10,848 nucleotides of DNA. Origin: Acidimicrobiia bacterium. Its GTDB lineage: Bacteria; Actinomycetota; Acidimicrobiia; Acidimicrobiales; AC-14. Below the pieces are notes generated by a model. It had not been told where the DNA came from. It did not search any database and saw nothing but the letters and a program-made list of their open reading frames with translations. This document shows positions 6,271 to 10,848 of this stretch, piece after piece. The stretch spans positions 1 through 10,848 of the forward strand of contig JAFAUA010000483.1 of NCBI GenBank assembly GCA_019243595.1, written 5' to 3'. Position numbers and translations under genes: made by a program. The stretch's first letter is position 1; every line of letters starts with the position of its first letter.

Positions 6271-7680
6271 ATGTCTGACCTTCCCTACCGCTTCGAGCCG
6301 ACGGCGACGGCCGCGGAGCTGCACGAGCGTTTCGACTCGCTCGATGCCGGCGCCGAAACCGACGACACCGTGACCATCGCCGGCCGGCTGCTGCTGCGGC
6401 GGGTGCAGGGCAAGCTCGCCTTCGGCCAGCTGCAGGACTCGACGGGTCGCATCCAGCTCTTCTGCCCTGCGCAGGTCACCGAACGGTTCGAGGAGTTCGG
6501 CAACCTCGACCTCGGGGACTGGATCGGCGCCACCGGCGAGATGATGAAGACGCGCAAGGGCGAGCTGTCCGTGCGGGTGCGCGAGTGGGTGCTGCTGGCG
6601 AAAGCGCGCCGCCAGTTCCCCGACAAGTGGCACGGTCTGAGCGACGTCGACACCCGGTATCGCCAGCGCTATGTCGACCTGTGGGTCACCGACGAGGCGC
6701 GGCGCGCCTTCCAGATCCGCAGCCAGGTCGTCAGCTCCATGCGACGGCGCCTCGAGGCGCAGGGGTTCGTCGAGGTGGAGACCCCGCTGCTGCACGCCAT
6801 CCCGGGCGGGGCGCTGGCAAGGCCGTTCATCACCCACCACAACACGCTCGACATCGACCTCTACCTGCGCATCGCCATCGAGCTCCATCTCAAGCGTCTC
6901 GTCGTCGGCGGTCTCGAGAGGGTCTTCGAGATCGGCCGTGTCTTCCGTAACGAGGGCATCGACCCTCGGCACAATCCCGAGTTCACGATGCTGGAGCTGT
7001 ACCAGGCGTACGCGGACTACGAGGACATGATGCGCCTCACCGAGGAGCTCGTGGCCGGCATCGCCGAGGAGGTCGTCGGTACGACACGGCTGACCTATGG
7101 CGGTCAGGCGCTCGACCTCACGCCGCCGTGGCGGCGGGCGACTATGAACGAGTTGATCGCCGAACACGCCGGTGTCGAGGTCGATCTCGAGATGGATGTC
7201 GACGCGCTGCGCAAGATCGCGTCGGGCTTCGATGTGCCCGTCGACGACGACTGGGGGCCAGGCAAGCTCATCCTCGAGATCTATGAGAAGACGACCGAGA
7301 GCGAGCTCTGGGGTCCGGTGTTCGTCACCGACTACCCCCAGGAGGTGTCTCCGCTTGCTCGCGCCCACCGATCGAAGCCGGGGTACGTCGAACGCTTCGA
7401 GCCCATCGTCGCCGGCCGGGAGCTCGGCAACGCGTTCACCGAGCTGACCGATCCCGACGAGCAGCGGGCTCGTTTCGAGGAGCAGGCCCGACTGAAGGCG
7501 GCCGGCGACGAGGAGGCGATGATCGTCGACGAGGACTACCTGCGGGCGCTCGAGTACGGCCTGCCGCCCACCGGCGGCCTCGGCATCGGCATCGACCGGC
7601 TGGTGATGTTGCTGTCCGACGCCCAGAACATCCGCGACGTCATCCTGTTCCCCACTCTCCGACCCGAGCAGGAACGATGA
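6271..7680 (+). CDS. lysS: Lysine--tRNA ligase, class II
   Basis: LysS attaches lysine to tRNA-Lys in the cytosol. The 469-residue protein starts with a short tail, then an OB-fold anticodon-binding domain (about 33-110; VTIAGRLLLRRVQGK...FGQLQD) and a class II catalytic core. Motif 1 is around GFVEVETPLL at 165-174. ARPFITHHNTLD at 183-194 is the family segment. Motif 2 is FEIGRVFRNEGIDPRHNPEFTM, about 219-240. Motif 3 is GLGIGIDRLVMLL at 436-448. It is shorter than the E. coli enzyme mainly at the N-terminus. ATG 6271 directly follows the coaX TAG with no gap and no good ribosome-binding site, so it probably relies on coupling. The next gene overlaps its stop (ATGA). coaX-lysS adjacency is common in Actinobacteria. 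Confidence 0.97.
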   Translation: MSDLPYRFEPTATAAELHERFDSLDAGAETDDTVTIAGRLLLRRVQGKLAFGQLQDSTGRIQLFCPAQVTERFEEFGNLDLGDWIGATGEMMKTRKGELSVRVREWVLLAKARRQFPDKWHGLSDVDTRYRQRYVDLWVTDEARRAFQIRSQVVSSMRRRLEAQGFVEVETPLLHAIPGGALARPFITHHNTLDIDLYLRIAIELHLKRLVVGGLERVFEIGRVFRNEGIDPRHNPEFTMLELYQAYADYEDMMRLTEELVAGIAEEVVGTTRLTYGGQALDLTPPWRRATMNELIAEHAGVEVDLEMDVDALRKIASGFDVPVDDDWGPGKLILEIYEKTTESELWGPVFVTDYPQEVSPLARAHRSKPGYVERFEPIVAGRELGNAFTELTDPDEQRARFEEQARLKAAGDEEAMIVDEDYLRALEYGLPPTGGLGIGIDRLVMLLSDAQNIRDVILFPTLRPEQER

Positions 7681-8525
7681 GCGGTCCGGCGGGCACGCCG
7701 GTGCCGGGCTGGTATCCCGACCCGTCAGGGCGCCAGAAATACCGCTGGTGGGACGGCGCCCGTTGGACGGCGTATGCGGGCGACGACGACGTGCGTTGGG
7801 ACGAGGCGCCCGTCGAGCCGGAACGCGAGGTCGAGACCGGGATGCCGGGGCTCGGCGCTGCGGCCGTCGGTTTCGTGGGGGGCGGGGTCGTCGGACTTGT
7901 GATCGCGCTGGCCCTTCGCGACGCGGGGTACCCGCTTGGGCGTGCCTTCGCCCTGGCGACGTCGGAGCTCGGACTGTGGTCGGGCCTGATCGGCGCGTGC
8001 ATCTATGTGAGCCGTCGCCAGGGCACCGGCTCGCTCGTCCGGGACTTCCACTGGAAGTTCCGGTGGTCCGACATCGGGGTGGGCTTCGCCGGCTCGATCG
8101 CCGGCCGAGTTGTCTCTGCGGCGGTGATCGCTCCCATCCCGATGCCCTTTCCGCACGTGCAGAACCCCGACCGCTCTCTCTTTGGTCGGGTGACCACCGG
8201 GGCGTGGAGCTGGGCCGTCGTTGCCGTGATCGTCTGTGTCGGGGCGCCGCTCGTCGAAGAGCTGTTCTTCCGCGGGTTGGTCCAGCCGCGCCTCGTCACC
8301 CTTCTCGGACCGGTGCGAGGGATCGTGCTGGCGTCGATCGTGTTCGGCGCCGCCCACCTGATTGCCTGGCAGGGCCCGATCACGCTGGCCTACGCCTTGG
8401 CGGTCGCCGGCGCCGGGTTGGTGCTCGGCACGTTGCGCCACCTGTCGGGGCGCCTCGGGCCGGGCACCGCGGCCCACGCGTTGTTCAACGGTGAGGCGCT
8501 CCTCGCCGTTGCGCTTCTCACCTAG
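7677..8525 (+). CDS. DUF2510 domain-containing CPBP family intramembrane protease
   Basis: The 282-residue protein begins with a DUF2510 module (residues 10-31, GWYPDPSGRQKYRWWDGARW), an aromatic-rich domain found mainly on actinobacterial membrane proteins. A charged linker follows to about residue 55, then several hydrophobic segments (about 58-82, 95-112, 136-153, 176-197, 211-230, 236-252). The C-terminal half has the three CPBP (Abi/Rce1-like) motifs: EELFFR with Glu194, Glu195 and Arg199; FGAAH with Phe223 and His227; and HALFN with His267 and Asn271. These residues are intact, so it may be an active intramembrane glutamic protease, but the substrate is unknown. Its ATG overlaps the lysS stop (ATGA), with AGGA at 7670-7673. 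It is the last gene of the + strand train. CPBP proteins are known in prenyl-protein processing, bacteriocin immunity and transporters; nothing here selects among these. Confidence 0.9.
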   Translation: MSGPAGTPVPGWYPDPSGRQKYRWWDGARWTAYAGDDDVRWDEAPVEPEREVETGMPGLGAAAVGFVGGGVVGLVIALALRDAGYPLGRAFALATSELGLWSGLIGACIYVSRRQGTGSLVRDFHWKFRWSDIGVGFAGSIAGRVVSAAVIAPIPMPFPHVQNPDRSLFGRVTTGAWSWAVVAVIVCVGAPLVEELFFRGLVQPRLVTLLGPVRGIVLASIVFGAAHLIAWQGPITLAYALAVAGAGLVLGTLRHLSGRLGPGTAAHALFNGEALLAVALLT

Positions 8526-8543
8526 GCCTGGCGTCAGCCGGGC
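8526..8543. terminator. Possible hairpin terminator at the convergent junction
   Basis: GCCTGGC (8526-8532) pairs with GCCGGGC (8537-8543) around a 4-base loop, giving seven pairs in the + strand RNA including one G-U. It begins on the base after the stop of the CPBP gene and overlaps the stop of the opposing gene at 8534-8536. No T-run follows on either strand, so it is not a classical intrinsic terminator. GC hairpins without a tail are thought to serve in some actinobacteria. In the - strand RNA the G-U becomes an A-C mismatch, so it should work less well there. Confidence 0.35.
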
Positions 8544-9034
8544 AGCTGTTCCCGAAGGGTCTGGTAGTCCTCGTTGAAGGTGTTGGCGAGCGGCTGGAGC
8601 CGGGCGAGCAGCTGGTTGTAGGCCGCCGGCGCCGCCGCCTCCATCTGCCGGATCAATGTGACCTGGTCATCGATGTCGCTGCGCACCCGCTGGGCGTCGC
8701 TGACCGTCAAAGGCGGGAACGTGAGGCCGTCGAACTGCTGGCGGAAGTGCTCGAGCGCGTCCGCGAGCTTCGCGTCGGTGCCGTGGAGACAGGTGATCTG
8801 GCCGCCGCACGCCTGCGACGTCACCGCGAACGTGGCGTAGGCGGTGACGGCCTCGGAATGGTAGGTGTCGAGCTTGTGCGCCGTGTCGGCTGCGCGTCCG
8901 GTGTTGATGGCGCTCACCGTGATGGCGCCGGCAATGGCGATCACGCCGAGGACGATGAACAGGACGACGATGCGTTTTCCAGCTCGGGAAAGGACGAGCC
9001 GGTTCACGCGCGGGCGCTCCGTCACCGCCGTCAC
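8534..9034 (-). CDS. Small single-pass membrane protein of unknown function
   Basis: I do not recognise a family. The 166-residue product starts with a basic tail of about 21 residues, followed by one strongly hydrophobic segment (about 22-44, IVVLFIVLGVIAIAGAITVSA). The remaining 120 residues are polar, mostly helical in character, and probably lie outside the membrane. Two cysteines at 76 and 82 (SQACGGQITC) could form a disulfide there. The positive-inside rule fits an N-in, C-out topology. The start is GTG at 9034, overlapping the DUF4389 stop (GTGA), with GGAG seven bases upstream (9045-9042 on this strand). The frame is open further upstream to 9460, but that part runs antisense-frame through DUF4389 and is a shadow. 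It is the last gene of the - strand group. The real gene is well supported by the overlap and composition. Confidence 0.75.
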   Translation of the reverse strand: MTAVTERPRVNRLVLSRAGKRIVVLFIVLGVIAIAGAITVSAINTGRAADTAHKLDTYHSEAVTAYATFAVTSQACGGQITCLHGTDAKLADALEHFRQQFDGLTFPPLTVSDAQRVRSDIDDQVTLIRQMEAAAPAAYNQLLARLQPLANTFNEDYQTLREQLPG

Positions 9035-10002
9035 GCCGGATCTCCGAACAGGCCCGACGGGTAGTCGGCCGTGACCAGCAAGAAGTAGGCCTGCAACCGG
9101 GTTTCGTAGCGGAGAACTGCAGCCAGCGCCTCGAAGAGCGACGTCGGCATGCGCCCGGCCACGAGGACGATCAGCCAGACGAACACCGCCGCGAGCTGCA
9201 CCCCGTAGCGCAGGAGGGTGACGACGATTTGCGCGGGAATCATCAAGATCAACCGGAAGAAGACGGTGGCGCGGTTGAGCCGGCCCGGCGCGACCTCCAC
9301 CGACACCGCGTAGTTCGGCTCGGTGAGTGAGAACGGCGGATACCTGTCGGTCAGCAGGTAGAAGGTGTACGCCGACACCCTCGTCGCGTACTGCACGTAG
9401 CGCCCCAGAAAGCTGGCCAGGCCACCCGGCAGACGCCCGAGGACGAGCGCCGCGAACCACCCGACGATCGCCGCCACCAACGCGACGACGGTGACAAGCA
9501 GAACCAGGATGACGTGCGGGATGGCGAGGATGATTCGGAAGGCGACGGTGAGCCGGCGTTGGGGGCCGGGCCCCTCGAAGGTCAGCACCACCGTGTCGGG
9601 GCGGCGACGGTAGGGATCCCCGCCGGGTCCGGCGAACGGGCCGCTGACCGGCTGTCCCTCGGGCGGGGCGAGGTCGTAGAGGTCGTCGAGTGCAGGGTCG
9701 GACGCAGGCTCCGGACGGGACGGCGGCGCGGGTCGCGTCTCGGCGAGTGTCGTCGCTGCCGGCCGCTTGGCGCTCGGTGCCCTCTTGGCGACCGCCCGCT
9801 TCGCCGCGCTCTTTTTGACCGCACTCTTCTTGGCGGCCGCCTTCTTGACTGCGCTCTTCTTGGCAACGGCCTTCTTCGCGGCTGCCCTCGTGGCCGCGGC
9901 TTTCTTGGCGGCAGCGGTCTTCTTCGCGGCGGCGGTCTTCTTCGCGGCGGCGGTCTTCTTCGCCGGGGTCTTCTTTGCGGATGCCTTCTTGGCGGGCGAC
10001 AT
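9031..10002 (-). CDS. DUF4389 membrane protein with histone H1-like Ala/Lys-rich N-terminal tail
   Basis: The 323-residue product has three parts. Residues 1-80 are almost only Ala, Lys, Ser, Val, Thr and Arg in repeats such as TAAAKK, resembling the tails of histone H1 and mycobacterial HupB; this type of tail binds DNA or other polyanions. Residues 81-136 form a Pro/Asp-rich linker. Residues 137-323 are a DUF4389 region made of two similar halves. Each begins FRxILxIP (155-162; 249-256), has two hydrophobic stretches, then (V/L)xRYxxxxxAYxxLLT or a close variant, and a YP motif (221-222; 314-315). The start is ATG 10002-10000, six bases after the polyprenyl synthase stop, without a clear ribosome-binding site. 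The function of DUF4389 is unknown. The family call is confident; the tail could also bind acidic lipids or polyphosphate rather than DNA. Confidence 0.85.
   Translation of the reverse strand: MSPAKKASAKKTPAKKTAAAKKTAAAKKTAAAKKAAATRAAAKKAVAKKSAVKKAAAKKSAVKKSAAKRAVAKRAPSAKRPAATTLAETRPAPPSRPEPASDPALDDLYDLAPPEGQPVSGPFAGPGGDPYRRRPDTVVLTFEGPGPQRRLTVAFRIILAIPHVILVLLVTVVALVAAIVGWFAALVLGRLPGGLASFLGRYVQYATRVSAYTFYLLTDRYPPFSLTEPNYAVSVEVAPGRLNRATVFFRLILMIPAQIVVTLLRYGVQLAAVFVWLIVLVAGRMPTSLFEALAAVLRYETRLQAYFLLVTADYPSGLFGDPA
9915..9968. repeat. 18-base tandem repeat coding for TAAAKK units
   Basis: Three adjoining 18-base units, CGGTCTTCTTCGCGGCGG at 9915-9932 and 9933-9950 (identical) and a third at 9951-9968 with two changes, lie inside the DUF4389 gene. 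Read on the - strand they code for hexapeptides of Thr, Ala and Lys. Near-identical codons in adjoining units suggest recent expansion by slippage, so the tail length may vary between strains. Confidence 0.8.
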
Positions 10003-10008
10003 CAGGCG

Positions 10009-10848
10009 TCAGGCGGCGGGGACGCCGTCGACGAGGGCACGGGGAAGGGTGCGGAGTGCGTCGACACCGGGACCGGGGTCCATCGCGTCGAGGGCCCGCT
10101 CGGCCTCGACGGCGTACCCGGTCGCGACGCCGAGGGCGCTGCTGATGGCGCCGTTGGAGCGGACGACGTCGCGGGCCTTGTTCATGGTGGCACTGTCCAG
10201 GGGCGCGCCGAGCAGACTCGAAAGCTCGGGGGCACCGACCATGGCCCGGATGACGGGCAACGTGTAGACGCCCTGGACCAAGTCGTTCCCCGACGGCTTC
10301 CCGAGCTGCTCGTCAGTGCACACGACGTCGAGCACGTCGTCGACGATTTGGAACACCATGCCGAGGCGGTGGCCGTAGACGGTCAGGGCTTCGACCGACG
10401 TTCGGGGGAGCTGGGCGGTGAGGGCGCCGATCCGACACGAGGCCGACATGAGCGCTGCTGTCTTACCTTCGATCGCCTGGAGGTAGGCCTCCTCGGTGCG
10501 AGCGACGTCGAAGACCTTTGTGAGCTCTCTCACTTGCCCTTCGCAGAGGTCGGCGATGGTGGCCGCGAGGAGGGCGGCGACCTCGGTGCCGAGCCCGGCG
10601 GCGATCTCCGACGCCCGGGCGAGCAGGAAGTCGCCGGCGAGGATGGCGACCAGGTTCCCCCAACGGGCGTTGACGCTCTCGACACCACGGCGGGTGAGGG
10701 CCTCGTCCATCACGTCGTCGTGGTAGAGGGACCCCAAATGGACGAGCTCGACGGAGACGCCGCCCATGACGCATTCCTCGGGCGCGGGGCGGGTGGCGGC
10801 GTCGGGGGACACCGCGTAGGCCGCCGCCAGCGCCAACGCGGGGCGCAA
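10009..10848 (-). CDS. Polyprenyl diphosphate synthase, 5' end outside the window
   Basis: This trans-prenyltransferase adds isopentenyl diphosphate units to an allylic primer. The 279 residues visible begin at LRPALALAAAY, which in full-length relatives follows GGKR, so roughly 50-60 residues lie beyond the right edge. The first aspartate-rich motif is DDVMD (visible residues 44-48), the second DDVLD (170-174). GDFLLA (72-77), GKTAALMSASC (128-138), FQIVDD (166-171) and VYTLPVI (194-200) are also typical. The residues four and five places before the first motif are Ser and Gly, both small, which in this family usually allows long chains, so a C30-C50 product for menaquinone or a similar lipid is more likely than a C15 or C20 one. 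This is inference from a family rule. It heads the visible - strand group with a 6-base gap to DUF4389. The symbol (ispB, hepT or grcC type) cannot be decided. Confidence 0.93.
   Translation of the reverse strand: MRPALALAAAYAVSPDAATRPAPEECVMGGVSVELVHLGSLYHDDVMDEALTRRGVESVNARWGNLVAILAGDFLLARASEIAAGLGTEVAALLAATIADLCEGQVRELTKVFDVARTEEAYLQAIEGKTAALMSASCRIGALTAQLPRTSVEALTVYGHRLGMVFQIVDDVLDVVCTDEQLGKPSGNDLVQGVYTLPVIRAMVGAPELSSLLGAPLDSATMNKARDVVRSNGAISSALGVATGYAVEAERALDAMDPGPGVDALRTLPRALVDGVPAA

Noticed and set aside
5122..7368. A 748-codon open frame on the - strand opposite nadC, coaX and lysS
   Set aside because: It is antisense to three well-conserved enzymes. Its product is full of Asp, Val, Arg and Gly repeats with no domain, as expected from the complement of GC-rich coding DNA.
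9035..9460. Upstream extension of the small membrane protein to 9460
   Set aside because: This part overlaps DUF4389 in another frame and is Arg/Gly-rich without hydrophobic order. GTG 9034 has GGAG seven bases upstream and a GTGA overlap, so it is the better start.
9767..10267. A + strand frame coding for an Ala/Phe/Leu-rich product that looks like a membrane protein
   Set aside because: It is the complement of the Lys/Ala-rich tail: AAG codons read as CTT or TTC on the other strand, giving false hydrophobicity.
1..10848. tRNA or rRNA genes, CRISPR arrays, insertion sequences, phage genes
   Set aside because: No cloverleaf-like segment, spaced repeats, transposase or phage protein was seen. 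The window is almost entirely filled by conserved genes.

Overview
The window is GC-rich and densely packed, with most stops and starts overlapping or abutting. It looks like the chromosome of an actinobacterium. The gene order folB, folK, DUF2520 protein, panC, panD, (nadB, nadC), coaX, lysS matches the fol-pan-coaX-lysS neighbourhood known from Mycobacterium and Streptomyces. The DUF2510 domain and the alanine/lysine-rich histone H1-like tail also fit Actinobacteria. A deep-branching group such as Acidimicrobiia is my guess, but the sequence alone does not prove it.

Layout. Positions 1-8525 (+ strand) hold one nearly continuous gene train. It starts with the tail of an unrecognised protein, then folB, a 154-base gap filled by a long inverted repeat, folK, a 47-base gap with an AT-rich promoter-like spot, a DUF2520 Rossmann protein, panC, panD, nadB, nadC, coaX, lysS, and a DUF2510-CPBP membrane protease-like protein. 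Positions 8534-10848 (- strand) hold a converging train: a polyprenyl diphosphate synthase (5' end outside the window), a DUF4389 membrane protein with an H1-like N-terminal tail, and a small single-pass membrane protein. The two trains end 8 bases apart, with a GC hairpin at the junction.

How the genes work together. The + strand train combines cofactor synthesis with translation. FolB and FolK supply the pterin for folate. PanC and PanD make pantothenate, and CoaX phosphorylates it toward coenzyme A. NadB and NadC make nicotinate mononucleotide for NAD, although NadA, which acts between them, is not in the window. LysS charges tRNA-Lys. The DUF2520 protein next to panC may be an NAD(P)-dependent oxidoreductase of the same pathway. 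The - strand group makes a polyprenyl chain, perhaps for menaquinone, followed by two membrane proteins of unknown role.

Most of the window is conserved housekeeping DNA, and I found no clear new defence or mobile system. The observations most worth following are the roughly 138-base rod-like inverted repeat between folB and folK, two genes (DUF2520 protein and nadB) whose cofactor-binding N-termini can only be reached from a CTG start, and the fusion of an H1-like tail to a duplicated DUF4389 membrane protein.
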